IMG/VR virus record: IMGVR_UViG_3300025000_000461
Coordinates: 1-21,597 of that record
Direction: 5' to 3' (one strand)
DNA length: 21,597 bases
Origin: a virus
Part shown: positions 1 to 8,318 of the stretch, piece after piece
Position numbering within the stretch: the stretch's first letter is position 1
Layout: every line of letters begins with the position of its first letter
Made by a program: the position numbers and the translations under genes
The notes under the pieces: generated by a model
Told to the model about the DNA's origin: nothing
The model's database searches: none
What the model saw: only the letters and a program-made list of their open reading frames with translations

Positions 1-1
1 C

Positions 2-151
2 ATCGCAGGGGATTACGCACAGACCGCCGCATCGCTGACCGCCAACAATCAGTTTACCTGGTCCGATGCCGTTGCCTATGTGCGGCTCAAATGGACCGCC
101 GCAACTTCTGGCCAAAAGATCAAGGCTTGGTTCAACTGGACCGAAAACTAA
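2..151 (+). CDS. C-terminal end of an unidentified, probably virion, protein (5' partial)
   Basis: An open frame enters from the left edge and stops with TAA at 149-151, giving the last 49 residues of a protein. The visible part is rich in Ala, Thr and Trp and ends with alternating hydrophobic and polar residues (AYVRLKWTAATSGQKIKAWF), which suggests beta strands. Its place directly upstream of the head-tail joining genes suggests a capsid or capsid-decorating protein. That is inferred from position only, since no family signature is visible in the fragment. Its start lies outside the window. Confidence 0.65.
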   Translation: MAGDYAQTAASLTANNQFTWSDAVAYVRLKWTAATSGQKIKAWFNWTEN

Positions 152-157
152 CGCATT

Positions 158-175
158 GGGGGCCTAACGGCCCCC
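158..175 (+). terminator. GC-rich hairpin after the first gene
   Basis: A perfect 7-bp stem (GGGGGCC / GGCCCCC) with a TAAC loop lies just after the stop at 151. The downstream tract is only TCTGTTC, so it is not a strong intrinsic terminator. It may be a weak terminator or an mRNA-stabilising hairpin between a highly expressed gene and the joining genes. Confidence 0.4.
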
Positions 176-195
176 TCTGTTCATGAGGTGAACGG

Positions 196-507
196 TTGAG
201 CGATTTAGTTTTGACAGACGTGCGGAACGTGGACGAAAAGCTGATTATCCAGCACACGCAGGACATATCCGCCGTGCTGGAAGCCAACCACGAGACGCGG
301 AAGTACACAGACGAAATATGGGGCGGGCGGCAGACAATCAAACCCGCTGCCACAATAGACCTTGCCACATACCTGAACCTCCAGCGCTCCGGCATCATGG
401 ACGATCCGCAGTTGTTTTTCCAATGGTTGGAGCGCAACCCACAGTACAAAGTGGTAAACAAAACCTTTGCTCGCAATGTCCAATCCTTTGGAGGAAAACA
501 CAAATGA
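196..507 (+). CDS. small phage protein of unknown function (103 aa)
   Basis: The gene starts with TTG at 196, preceded at 5 nt by GAGGTG, the only good ribosome-binding site available. The 103-residue product is soluble, mixed alpha-helical in character, and has no transmembrane segment or recognisable motif. It ends in the ATGA overlap with the next gene, so the two are translationally coupled. Its position between a likely capsid gene and the gp4-like adaptor suggests a role in head completion or head structure, but this is inferred from context. Confidence 0.8.
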   Translation: MSDLVLTDVRNVDEKLIIQHTQDISAVLEANHETRKYTDEIWGGRQTIKPAATIDLATYLNLQRSGIMDDPQLFFQWLERNPQYKVVNKTFARNVQSFGGKHK

Positions 508-758
508 GTTTACAAGAACAGATCAACGCCATTTCCAACAAGACCAAGGTCAAGTTTTACAAGCCGCTGGATAACCAAGATGACAGAGTGTCCCTTGCCG
601 GTGAACCTGTGCAACGCGACGAAGACGGGCGGCAGTTCTTTGCTATCCCCGCGCACCAGGCTGAATACCAGACCAAACTGCACCCGCACTATGAGGCGGG
701 CGAGGTTTTCGTGGAGGAACCCAAAAGGGGGCCGGGGCGTCCGGCTAAAAGCGAATGA
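504..758 (+). CDS. small phage protein with AT-hook-like C-terminus (84 aa)
   Basis: ATG at 504 overlaps the previous stop and has a strong GGAGGAAAA site upstream. The 84-residue product is charged. Residues about 20-65 look like a small beta-rich fold, and the tail KRGPGRPAKSE contains the GRP core seen in AT-hook DNA minor-groove binders. Similar basic GRP tails occur on small phage structural and DNA-binding proteins, so a role near packaged DNA is possible but not shown. The gene overlaps the adaptor gene by ATGA, which ties it to the head-tail joining operon. Confidence 0.8.
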   Translation: MSLQEQINAISNKTKVKFYKPLDNQDDRVSLAGEPVQRDEDGRQFFAIPAHQAEYQTKLHPHYEAGEVFVEEPKRGPGRPAKSE

Positions 759-1417
759 CCACCAGTGGAACCACGGCATACGCGCCCAACCGGGCGCAGG
801 TTATCCAAGACGCGCTGGAGATGTGCGGCTCGGACGTGTACGGCGAGAACGACCCCGCTGTGTTTGCATCGGCGGGGCGCAGTCTCAACACGCTCATCAA
901 GGCGCTTAACGCCAACAAGACCGATGTTAACGTCATAGTGCGGACCACCTTTGACACCGCCGCAGGCACCGGCAGCTATGCCACGGACGCGCTAGGGGTT
1001 GACGGCATGACGGTCAACACGGCGGGTGGTGATTCTGTGGTGTCGCCTATCACCAAGCAGCAATACGATGCCAAGGTGGACAAGGCCGCGCAGGGCAGGC
1101 CGTCGCACTTCTACCACGATAAACAGGCGGGAGTACTTTACCTGCACCCTGTGCCGGATGCTGTTTATGAGGTGGTTTACGGCAAGGTGCGGCAGTACCA
1201 GGACATTGACGAACCGGAACAGACCTTTGATTTCCCTTCTTCGGCAATCGAGATGCTAACATTCGGTCTTGCTCACCGCTACGGGTTCAAGTCGGGCATG
1301 GATGCCAGGACACGGCAGGATCTGGAGCGGCAGTTTATCATCGCAGAAAAGAAATACCTCGTTGCCAACTCAGCTTACACCAAGGGGCAGCGCGCGACCT
1401 CTTGCATGGTGGTGTGA
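755..1417 (+). CDS. P22 gp4-like head-to-tail adaptor (tail accessory factor)
   Basis: This 220-residue protein begins with a helical region (NRAQVIQDALEMCG, then AGRSLNTLIKALNANKTDVN). A central beta-rich insertion contains the pattern SPITKQQYDAKVDKAAQGRP followed by HFYHDKQAGVLYLHPVPD, and a helical end contains GLAHRYG. I recognise this layout as the phage P22 tail accessory factor gp4 family, which forms a dodecameric ring below the portal and receives the tail hub. Length and the neighbouring gp10-like gene agree. The start overlaps the upstream stop by ATGA. A catalytic role is not indicated. Confidence 0.85.
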   Translation: MTTSGTTAYAPNRAQVIQDALEMCGSDVYGENDPAVFASAGRSLNTLIKALNANKTDVNVIVRTTFDTAAGTGSYATDALGVDGMTVNTAGGDSVVSPITKQQYDAKVDKAAQGRPSHFYHDKQAGVLYLHPVPDAVYEVVYGKVRQYQDIDEPEQTFDFPSSAIEMLTFGLAHRYGFKSGMDARTRQDLERQFIIAEKKYLVANSAYTKGQRATSCMVV

Positions 1418-1419
1418 AT

Positions 1420-2877
1420 ATGACCATCCGCCCCCTTCCCATAGGCAAGGGCGTCACGCTTGACGTTGACGATACCACGGCCAAAGACGGCAGCGCCATA
1501 TCCTTCATCAACGGCTATCTTGATCGCGGCGGGGCTTTCCGCACTGTGCCGGGGCATGAACTGTACGCAGATACCGGTGAAGGTGGGGCGAAGACGTGGG
1601 CTTTTTTCTGCACGAATCACACTCGGCTGTTCGTGGTAGCCGCTGGCAGGATCTGGCAGCAGACTGCACCCGATGCCGCACTGGAGGAGATAACTGGCGC
1701 TACGTTTGACGCTGATGCGATACCAACTTTTGCGGAGAATGGCGATAACGTGTTCTTTGCCGCTAACTCTAAGATACACAAGATTACCGGCCTCACGGCA
1801 GCAGATTTAGGTGCGACTTCCCCTGTGAACGTGACAAGCCTAGCGTATATCGGCGGGTATCTCATGGCAAAGGGTGACGATGCTTTGGGCGCGGTTGCCG
1901 GTGACACGCACTACAGCGATGACAAAGACAACAGCTACGCTACGTGGGAGGTCTACAACAACGAGTCCCGGCCCGACGCCTTGCAAGCCTTGATCGTCGC
2001 GTATGAGCAGATTTACAACATCGGCGCTCAGACGGTAGAGGTGTCATACATCGATGGCACTGTCCCGTTTTCAGTCAACAAGAATGCAAGCCAGCAGTTT
2101 GGTACTCCCGCCGCTGGTTCATGTGCGTTTGACGGTGAAAACATCTATTACATTTCGGTTGTGGCCGGTGCGCGTAAGGTTGTGCAGCTCAAGGGTGGCG
2201 GATCTCCCCAAATTGTTTCCTTCCCGGTGGACATCCCGATAGAGGCGTTTGAGCGGGTAGACGATGCTTTCGGCTTCATCATGGCCTTTCGGGGGCAGAA
2301 CGGCTATGCAATCACTTTCCCGACCACTAACGCCGTGGTGGATGAACAGTTTTACGAGACGATCACCCTTTTCTACCATCTGCAAACCAAAGCCTGGATC
2401 ATCCTTGGCAAATGGGATGCAACCAATGGCGTTTATGGCGCATACCGTGGCAATTCCTTTACCTACGCTGAGCCGTGGGGTTTGCGGCTGATTGGTGGGC
2501 GTGACGGCAAGATTTACAAACTGGTAGAGCCGAGCGAGACGGCAGAAGAGCCCGTATTCGTCCACAGGTGGCGCGACAACGGCAAGAAGGAGTGGAAGCC
2601 GGGGCGCACTATCAACTTAGGGCTAACAGGGCAGTACGGTACGTTTCCGGTCACTAGGCAGAACGGTCTATACCGCAGCCGCCAAAGCGAGTTCATTTAC
2701 TCCGACCTTTCCGACGCTGGCGAGATATTCCGCGCAGCAGTGAGGACAGGACATATCACATGGGGCGCTGTCCACCGGCAGAAGCGGTGCAACTGCTACC
2801 GCTATGACGTGCGGAGAGGTAAGGCGGGATTCGTGCTAAACGGCGTGACTGAAGAATTTGAGGGGCAGAGCAACTAG
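1420..2877 (+). CDS. P22 gp10-like packaged DNA stabilisation / tail hub protein
   Basis: This 485-residue product has repeated beta-blade-like segments with aromatic endings and an early segment on an output-like pattern (FINGYLDRGGAFRTVPGHELY), as in P22 gp10 relatives. Gp10 plugs the portal vertex together with gp4 and the tail needle and retains packaged DNA. I chose ATG 1420, which follows GGTGGTG by 5 nt. An in-frame TTG at 1402 would add six residues but overlaps the upstream gene and has no site of its own. The order gp4-like then gp10-like is the main support, with sequence character second. Confidence 0.8.
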   Translation: MTIRPLPIGKGVTLDVDDTTAKDGSAISFINGYLDRGGAFRTVPGHELYADTGEGGAKTWAFFCTNHTRLFVVAAGRIWQQTAPDAALEEITGATFDADAIPTFAENGDNVFFAANSKIHKITGLTAADLGATSPVNVTSLAYIGGYLMAKGDDALGAVAGDTHYSDDKDNSYATWEVYNNESRPDALQALIVAYEQIYNIGAQTVEVSYIDGTVPFSVNKNASQQFGTPAAGSCAFDGENIYYISVVAGARKVVQLKGGGSPQIVSFPVDIPIEAFERVDDAFGFIMAFRGQNGYAITFPTTNAVVDEQFYETITLFYHLQTKAWIILGKWDATNGVYGAYRGNSFTYAEPWGLRLIGGRDGKIYKLVEPSETAEEPVFVHRWRDNGKKEWKPGRTINLGLTGQYGTFPVTRQNGLYRSRQSEFIYSDLSDAGEIFRAAVRTGHITWGAVHRQKRCNCYRYDVRRGKAGFVLNGVTEEFEGQSN

Positions 2878-2887
2878 GGAGGCAGTC

Positions 2888-3055
2888 ATGGGACAGGAAG
2901 TAATTGCAGACAAGATAATTGACATGCTTATTGGAGAAGGGATGACCATTGACGGTGCAGCGGCGTTTTTGCGGGAATTGGCTGGCAAGATAATAGCCCC
3001 CGTCCACGCGGAGATGGATGCAATGGTTGCAAAGCCCTTGACCAAAGAGGCGTAA
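2888..3055 (+). CDS. small helical protein of unknown function (55 aa)
   Basis: ATG 2888 follows GGGAGGCAGTC, a good ribosome-binding site, and the stop at 3053-3055 abuts the next ATG. The 55 residues are predicted to be mostly amphipathic helix (VIADKIIDMLIGEGM, then AAAFLRELAGKIIAPVHAEMDAM), with no obvious membrane segment or cysteine. It sits between the tail hub and the fibre-like gene, so a small tail or head-plug component or an assembly helper is possible. I do not recognise a family. Confidence 0.75.
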   Translation: MGQEVIADKIIDMLIGEGMTIDGAAAFLRELAGKIIAPVHAEMDAMVAKPLTKEA

Positions 3056-4054
3056 ATGGCTGGAGAGAACCCCCAAACTACGCTGCCGCCCGTACCCAGA
3101 GAGCCGTTAATCGACTCACGCGGCGGCATGTCTTCTCAGTGGGAACGGTGGCTGCAACAGGTGCAGAGGGTGCTGTCTTTTTCAGGTGGCATAGCATGGG
3201 GGATCATCAACAAAGGCAGTTCAAAACTGTCGGACATAGAAAACCGCACCCATGCCATGTTGCAAAGTATCCTCGGATGGAGTTCCGGCACCGATACCAC
3301 TCAGAACAAGCACATTTCCAACGCCGATGGAAAGGTTTGGCAGGATCACGTCGAAATTACCAATGGCAACCCACACGGCACCGACCATGCCATGTTGGAC
3401 GGTCTTGAGGATGACGACCACACTCAATATCTGTTATTGGCCGGGAGGGCAGGTCAGAGGGCTGTAACACCACTGATTCTTGGCACGGAAACTGACAACA
3501 CAACTTTTGAAGCAGACGGGACTGCTGTTTTCAACGGTGCGGCTACGGTCTGGAAAGACGTGATGTTTCCGATGGCCCCGCCAAAAACCACCGGAGCGGG
3601 GAATCCCACGCTTGTCACATACAACGGCAACCTTCGGGGCTACGCCTTTGCTGTTAACGATGTCCACGATTTCGACCCTCAAGAGCAGGAGCACGATTCG
3701 AAGGTAGGGTCTACAGCGACATTCCACATCCACTGGCTAAGTAGAAGCAATGACGCTTCAGATAGAACGGTTGGATGGGAATTGGAATACGATGTCGAGC
3801 CTGGAAGCGGGGCGCTTCCTGCAACCGTCACAGCAAGCATTGAGGCGGTCATTCCGGCAAACAGCGATGTTAACACGGTTCAGCGGACGGACATAACCAC
3901 ATTTACCGTTGTAGCCATTGCGCGGCTTGTAGGGGCAAGGATCAAGCGCGTAGCAAGCACCGGCACGGCCCCCTCCGTTGACCCCGTTTTAAGGGCTTTG
4001 CACTTTCACTATGAGCTGGATACTGTGGGCAGCAGACAGATATTGACCAAATAG
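3056..4054 (+). CDS. fibre-like virion protein in the tail-needle position (332 aa)
   Basis: Residues 1-45 are Pro-rich then helical (GGMSSQWERWLQQVQRVL), a pattern seen at the virion-binding ends of short tail proteins. Residues about 100-145 contain GNPHGTDHAMLD and DDDHTQYLLLAGRAG, the histidine-rich DHTQYL motif common in tail fibres and appendages. The C-terminal half is beta-rich and includes TFHIHWLSR, VGWELEYDVEP and LHFHYELD, resembling a beta-sandwich domain seen in phage appendages. It occupies the place of the P22 tail needle gp26 but is not an obvious homologue of it. Function as needle, plug or head fibre is inferred from context. Confidence 0.75.
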   Translation: MAGENPQTTLPPVPREPLIDSRGGMSSQWERWLQQVQRVLSFSGGIAWGIINKGSSKLSDIENRTHAMLQSILGWSSGTDTTQNKHISNADGKVWQDHVEITNGNPHGTDHAMLDGLEDDDHTQYLLLAGRAGQRAVTPLILGTETDNTTFEADGTAVFNGAATVWKDVMFPMAPPKTTGAGNPTLVTYNGNLRGYAFAVNDVHDFDPQEQEHDSKVGSTATFHIHWLSRSNDASDRTVGWELEYDVEPGSGALPATVTASIEAVIPANSDVNTVQRTDITTFTVVAIARLVGARIKRVASTGTAPSVDPVLRALHFHYELDTVGSRQILTK

Positions 4055-4063
4055 AGGTGACAC

Positions 4064-4867
4064 ATGGGGCTTTTTGACGCGATTGACAGTTTTCTAGGGC
4101 TGTCCGGTAAAGACGATGCGCTGGAGCAAAACCAGAACGCAATTGATGCTCAAAAGGAAATGGCCGGTGCGTCTAACCAGACCATCCGGGACATGTACAG
4201 CACAGGTCGGCAAGACCAGATGCCGTTCATTACCCCCTCGCTCTCGGCTCTGCCTATGTACCAGTCTGCTATCCTGGGCGGGCCGGTCGAGTATTCCGAC
4301 CCTCGCTATCAGCGAATTACATCTTTTGATCCCGACTACGCCGCCGCTATGTCGAGCGTGTACGGTGACAGGCCAGCCCAAAGCGGGAGCGTGTTTGCCA
4401 ATCTGCGGAACCCTTCTGCACAAGGGACGCGGCCAACGCTACAACTGTACCGCGCCCCTGATGGATCGTACACTGACAAGCCGCCGCAGATGACCGCGCA
4501 ATTCAACCTGCAAGAAGATCCCGGTTTTCAGTGGCGGAACAAGCAGCTTGATAGGTCGTTGCGTTCTCTCGGCAGAAACAACAGCACCTACGGGATGCAG
4601 GCAAAAGCCGACTTCGCCGGGAACGAGTATGACAGAGGCGTCAATCGCCTCGCCACTCTCGCAGGCTTTGGCAGCGGTACTAACAGCAACGTTGCGGCAT
4701 CCGGTAATAACGCGGCGGGCCAGATTGCAGGGGTCAACACCAACGCAGCAAACTCCCTTGGCAACCTGTACACGGCAAGGGGCGGTCTGTATACCGACTA
4801 TTCGCCACTGGCAATAGGGCTGGGCGCGGCATCGGCTGGCGCAGCTTATGGGGGGACGCCTAGATGA
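4064..4867 (+). CDS. putative DNA ejection protein (P22 gp7 position, 267 aa)
   Basis: ATG 4064 follows AGAGGTGACAC. The product starts with a short hydrophobic helix (MGLFDAIDSFLGL) and a Gln/Asn/Ala-rich helical segment. The middle is Pro/Tyr-rich, and the C-terminus is Gly/Ala/Asn-rich and weakly hydrophobic (AIGLGAASAGAAYGG). Small internal virion proteins released with DNA have this composition, and the gene is first of three coupled genes where P22 carries gp7, gp20 and gp16. No enzymatic motif is visible. The assignment rests mainly on gene order. Confidence 0.65.
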   Translation: MGLFDAIDSFLGLSGKDDALEQNQNAIDAQKEMAGASNQTIRDMYSTGRQDQMPFITPSLSALPMYQSAILGGPVEYSDPRYQRITSFDPDYAAAMSSVYGDRPAQSGSVFANLRNPSAQGTRPTLQLYRAPDGSYTDKPPQMTAQFNLQEDPGFQWRNKQLDRSLRSLGRNNSTYGMQAKADFAGNEYDRGVNRLATLAGFGSGTNSNVAASGNNAAGQIAGVNTNAANSLGNLYTARGGLYTDYSPLAIGLGAASAGAAYGGTPR

Positions 4868-6309
4868 CAGCACTAGACAGAGGATTTGACCGTCTTGCTA
4901 ACATTCTTATGCAAAATCGGCAAATGCAAGCGCAAGCGCAGCAGCAGGAGCGGGGCAACCGCCTTGCCGATCTGCAATACAAGCAGCTTCAGCGCGAGGA
5001 CGACTACCAGACCGGTTTGCAGGGGGCAATGTCTAACCCCAAGGGGCCGGTGTCCACCACAAGCGTGATTCCTGAAAGCCCGCGTCTCGGTCTGTCCATG
5101 TTGGCGGGACAAGCGCAGCCCCAGCAGTTTCAATTGGCGCAGGTTCAATCTTCCCCCATAGTGGCCGCTTACCGTGACGGCAGGGTGCAGACCACGACCA
5201 CACCGGGACAGACCCGAGCGCAGGCGGGGGCGGAATATGCGCTATCGCAGGGCAGGATTGATGATGCTGTCAAAATGTTCAGCGTCGATGATGCTGTAGC
5301 ACAGCTCCAGGCCAAGGGAGATTTGCAAGGGTATTACAAGGCAAAGCAGGAACTCGACCAAGGGAAGCAGTTTTTTGAAACCGTCAAGCCCTACACAAAA
5401 AACCCCGCCGCCATGAAGCAGCTTTGGCCGCAGATACAGCGCATGTTCCCCAACCAGACGGCGGGGATCAATCCAGAGGACATTCAAGACCGTGAAGGGG
5501 CGACCTTCATGCCGCTTGAGGTTAACGGGCAGATCATCCCCAACCGCGCCGTATACCACGACGCAGACGGCAGCATTAAGATTGTGGACACCACGCCAAA
5601 GGAACAGCCCGAAACGTGGGGCACGCCAGAACTCATGACCGTGGGCGGGAAAAAGGCGATGGTGCAGAAAAGCAGCCGGGGGCAGGTTAGGCCGGTGTTG
5701 CAGGATAACAGCACGACCGTCAAAGTGACCACAGGGGAGAAGAAGGAGCGGGACTTGCCAACCGGCATACAGGACAAGCTTTCGCAAAAACTGGAAATCT
5801 ACAATGATTGGTCAACCCTCAAAACCGGCTTCAAGCCTGAGTATATGCCAAAGACGGCGTTTAAGAATATCGGGGAGTTTCAGATCAACCTCAACAAGAT
5901 TTTTGGCAACAATCAGGCGGCTGTTGATTGGTGGACACAGTACTTTGACGCCCGCAACATCATCCTCAAAGAGCGGTCTGGCGCGGCAGTTATGGAGCCA
6001 GAGTTCAAGCGGTTTGAGCAGGGGACTATTGCGGCCAACACCAACCCGCAATCCGTCATCAACTACCTTGACCGCAGCGAGAAAAAGTACAAGCAGCATG
6101 TGGACTCTTACCTTGAAGCCAATAGAAAGAACCACCCCGAAGCTGTGAGCGCGTTTGAAACCGCATACGGTTATACACCAACAAAGGCTAAGGCGTCTCC
6201 CCCTCCTGCCTCACCATCTGGCCCTAAACCCGGCTCAGTGGTTGATGGTTACAGGTTTAAAGGTGGCAACCCAGCCGATAAAGCCAACTGGATGAAGGTG
6301 AAACGCTAA
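4864..6309 (+). CDS. putative DNA ejection / internal virion protein (P22 gp20 position, 481 aa)
   Basis: The start overlaps the previous stop by ATGA. Residues about 5-50 form a Gln- and Arg-rich coiled-coil candidate (ILMQNRQMQAQAQQQERG). The central region is helical and charged, with no enzymatic motif. The C-terminus has a Pro/Ser/Lys linker then a compact end motif (VVDGYRFKGGNPADKANW). I have seen this kind of Gly-Gly-Asp/Asn-Pro plus Trp terminal motif at the ends of other large phage virion proteins, where it may be a capture or packing signal. Its place between two other coupled genes supports an internal protein ejected into the host. Confidence 0.65.
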   Translation: MTALDRGFDRLANILMQNRQMQAQAQQQERGNRLADLQYKQLQREDDYQTGLQGAMSNPKGPVSTTSVIPESPRLGLSMLAGQAQPQQFQLAQVQSSPIVAAYRDGRVQTTTTPGQTRAQAGAEYALSQGRIDDAVKMFSVDDAVAQLQAKGDLQGYYKAKQELDQGKQFFETVKPYTKNPAAMKQLWPQIQRMFPNQTAGINPEDIQDREGATFMPLEVNGQIIPNRAVYHDADGSIKIVDTTPKEQPETWGTPELMTVGGKKAMVQKSSRGQVRPVLQDNSTTVKVTTGEKKERDLPTGIQDKLSQKLEIYNDWSTLKTGFKPEYMPKTAFKNIGEFQINLNKIFGNNQAAVDWWTQYFDARNIILKERSGAAVMEPEFKRFEQGTIAANTNPQSVINYLDRSEKKYKQHVDSYLEANRKNHPEAVSAFETAYGYTPTKAKASPPPASPSGPKPGSVVDGYRFKGGNPADKANWMKVKR

Positions 6310-8165
6310 TGGGCGGGCCTTGGGAAAAATACGCTGACACAGCCCCCAAAAAGCCGTGGGAGGCATACGCGGCAACCGGCACCCCCTCCTACGACAACCG
6401 CGTGACCGACAGATCGGAGATAGAGCGCAAGCGGCGGGAGTTTGTGCAAGGGACAGGGGAACTAGAGACGCGGGTGAAGGATGTAGCCAACCAAGCGTTT
6501 AACCCCAACGTGCAGATTCCCGCAGCGGACGGAGTGGGCGACTTCATGGGCCGCGTTCTGCCGCAGTCGATAACCCAGCTCGGCCCGAAGATGGTTAAGG
6601 GCGTCTATGAGGGCATCAAGGGGCAGACAGACCCGCTTGTAAGGTCGCTGTCCTCTTTGCAGCCGCAGGGCTTGCCGGGGCCACAGATGGAGCGCAACGC
6701 GGGGCAGACGGTGCGGGGACTTGCAGAGGCAATGACGGCCCCCACCGGCTTGATGGGCGCAGACCGTGCTAAGGAGGCGTGGCTCACCGACCCTGCGGGG
6801 AGTGCGCTTGCTGTTGCGCCTACTCTCAAGGCGCTGGGGAGTGGTGTTAAGGCGCTTCCAAAACCCAAAGGGTCAACTTTGGAAGGTGTTATAGACACCG
6901 GCATAAACAAAGGCATACGCCCCGGCATCGAGGGCAACCGCACGTTTGCGCAGTCCACGCAGTACCACAAGAGAGCACAGCAAGCGGTTAAAACTATCAT
7001 AGATAACCACGCTCAAGGCGCGTTGAAGTTGACCGATGAATTTGGGGAAGTACAGCCGGGGTTACCCAAGAACTTGAGGCAGTTTAGCCAAGCCATTGAC
7101 CAATCTAAGCGCAACGTCTACGAGCAATATAACCAAATGGCGGTGCAATCCGGCGAAGCTGGGGCAGTTGTGGATCTTTCCCCCATACCGGCAGAATTGA
7201 TGACGGTAGCCAACAACCGCGCCTTGCAAAAAGCTGCTCCAGACGTTGCGGCATATGCCAGAAAACGAGCAGAGGCGTTTAGCGGCGGCAATGCTGTAAC
7301 GGATGGTGTCACCTCGCGCAGGGCTAACACGTTCACGGCTCAGGAGGCCCAAGAAGCGATAGCGATGTACAACCAGAGTTTGGAAGCGTTCAACAAAAAC
7401 CCCTCTTATGACACAGCTTCTCGCGCTTACATTGATTCTTTGGTGGTCAACAACCTACGGAAAGGGCTTGACGCTTCCATAGAGAAAGCCACGGGGCCGG
7501 GATACCAAGCGTTGAAAAATCAATACGGCGCACTCAAGACTATAGAGAAAGATGTTTCTCGCCGCGCCATTGTTGACGCTAGGAAAAACCCAAAGGGGCT
7601 GCTTGACTTTTCGGATGTGTTCAGCGGTGGGCAGGTTGTTAGCGGCCTTATCAGCATGAACCCTGCGACTGTTGGAACCGGCATTGCATCAAAGGTCATT
7701 GCCAACTTTTACAAGCGGCTGAACGATCCTAACAAGATTGTTGGCAAGATGTTCGACCGCGCTGGGAAGATGTACACGCCAAAGCAAAGGGCCGAGATGC
7801 AAGCACCTACACCGCAAGCGCCGCAAAGCGTGGTCAATCCTATGGCCGGTAAGGTTAACACGGGTGGCATCACTCAGCCGGGGCCAGTGGTCAGACGCTC
7901 AGACATGGGTGTCAATCAAGGTGGCATTGTACAGCCGGGGCCAGTGGTTCAGCGCATGGCGGGGATTAACAGTGGGAACCTAGACGCGCCAGCCCGCAAC
8001 CAGTCTAGCTTTAACTTGCTTAAATCGGCATCGGTTACTGCTAAACAGCCAGTGTCCACTTGGCGGGAGTTTGTAGGCTCAAAAATGAGCCAATATATGA
8101 AAGAAGAAGGGTCACACGGCGCGGCAATGAAACGTCTTGGTAAAGAATGGAAAGAGCGTAACTGA
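6309..8165 (+). CDS. putative DNA ejection / internal virion protein (P22 gp16 position, 618 aa)
   Basis: The TAATG junction couples this gene to the previous one. The N-terminus has a doubled short motif (GGPWEKYAD, then KKPWEAYAA) typical of large phage internal proteins. Residues about 60-190 include hydrophobic Ala/Gly-rich stretches (GSALAVAPTLKALGSGVKAL). Residues 210-450 are predicted long helices. A weakly hydrophobic segment near 455-480 (VVSGLISMNPATVGTGIAS) could contact membrane during ejection. Residues about 517-548 carry a 19-residue tandem duplication. No lysozyme or transglycosylase active site is evident. It is the last and longest of the ejection set. Confidence 0.65.
   Translation: MGGPWEKYADTAPKKPWEAYAATGTPSYDNRVTDRSEIERKRREFVQGTGELETRVKDVANQAFNPNVQIPAADGVGDFMGRVLPQSITQLGPKMVKGVYEGIKGQTDPLVRSLSSLQPQGLPGPQMERNAGQTVRGLAEAMTAPTGLMGADRAKEAWLTDPAGSALAVAPTLKALGSGVKALPKPKGSTLEGVIDTGINKGIRPGIEGNRTFAQSTQYHKRAQQAVKTIIDNHAQGALKLTDEFGEVQPGLPKNLRQFSQAIDQSKRNVYEQYNQMAVQSGEAGAVVDLSPIPAELMTVANNRALQKAAPDVAAYARKRAEAFSGGNAVTDGVTSRRANTFTAQEAQEAIAMYNQSLEAFNKNPSYDTASRAYIDSLVVNNLRKGLDASIEKATGPGYQALKNQYGALKTIEKDVSRRAIVDARKNPKGLLDFSDVFSGGQVVSGLISMNPATVGTGIASKVIANFYKRLNDPNKIVGKMFDRAGKMYTPKQRAEMQAPTPQAPQSVVNPMAGKVNTGGITQPGPVVRRSDMGVNQGGIVQPGPVVQRMAGINSGNLDAPARNQSSFNLLKSASVTAKQPVSTWREFVGSKMSQYMKEEGSHGAAMKRLGKEWKERN
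7864..7951 (+). repeat. 57-bp-period duplication inside the 618-aa ejection protein gene
   Basis: Two copies begin at 7864 and 7921 with GTGGCATnnnnCAGCCGGGG and continue through CCAGTGGT. They encode GGITQPGPVVRR and GGIVQPGPVVQR, 19 residues apart. The Pro/Gly-rich units lie in a low-complexity linker before the C-terminal helical end. The copies differ at a few bases, so this is a diverged tandem duplication. Confidence 0.8.
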
Positions 8166-8183
8166 CATAGGGCAAGTCTGTCA

Positions 8184-8212
8184 TTGAATAACTGCGTATT
8201 TTAATGTATTTT
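8184..8212 (+). promoter_or_regulatory. candidate sigma70 promoter before the holin/tailspike block
   Basis: TTGAAT (8184-8189) and TATTTT (8207-8212) are separated by exactly 17 nt in an AT-rich gap between two gene blocks of higher GC. Transcription would begin near 8219, giving a short leader before the strong AAGGAGAC site and the ATG at 8241. A perfect spacer and the sharp local AT-rich patch are the support. No operator is evident. Confidence 0.55.
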
Positions 8213-8240
8213 GCACCCCAACCCAGAAAGGAGACATACC

Positions 8241-8318
8241 ATGATGAAGATGCCGAAGGGAAAGCCGATCAAAGGAAAGCCGCCTGTTAAAAAGGGTGAA
8301 AAGAAGGGCTGTAAGTAA
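8241..8318 (+). CDS. lysine-rich 25-residue peptide upstream of holin
   Basis: ATG 8241 follows AAAGGAGACATACC, one of the best ribosome-binding sites in the window, and TAA overlaps the next ATG by one base (TAATG). The peptide has about ten lysines plus Pro/Gly repeats (KGKPIKGKPPVKKGEKKG) and one cysteine, C-terminal -Gly-Cys-Lys. Comparable tiny basic Pro/Lys/Gly peptides occur in phage late regions, but I know of no function. It may bind nucleic acid or membrane, or act as a translational leader for the holin gene. Confidence 0.65.
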   Translation: MMKMPKGKPIKGKPPVKKGEKKGCK

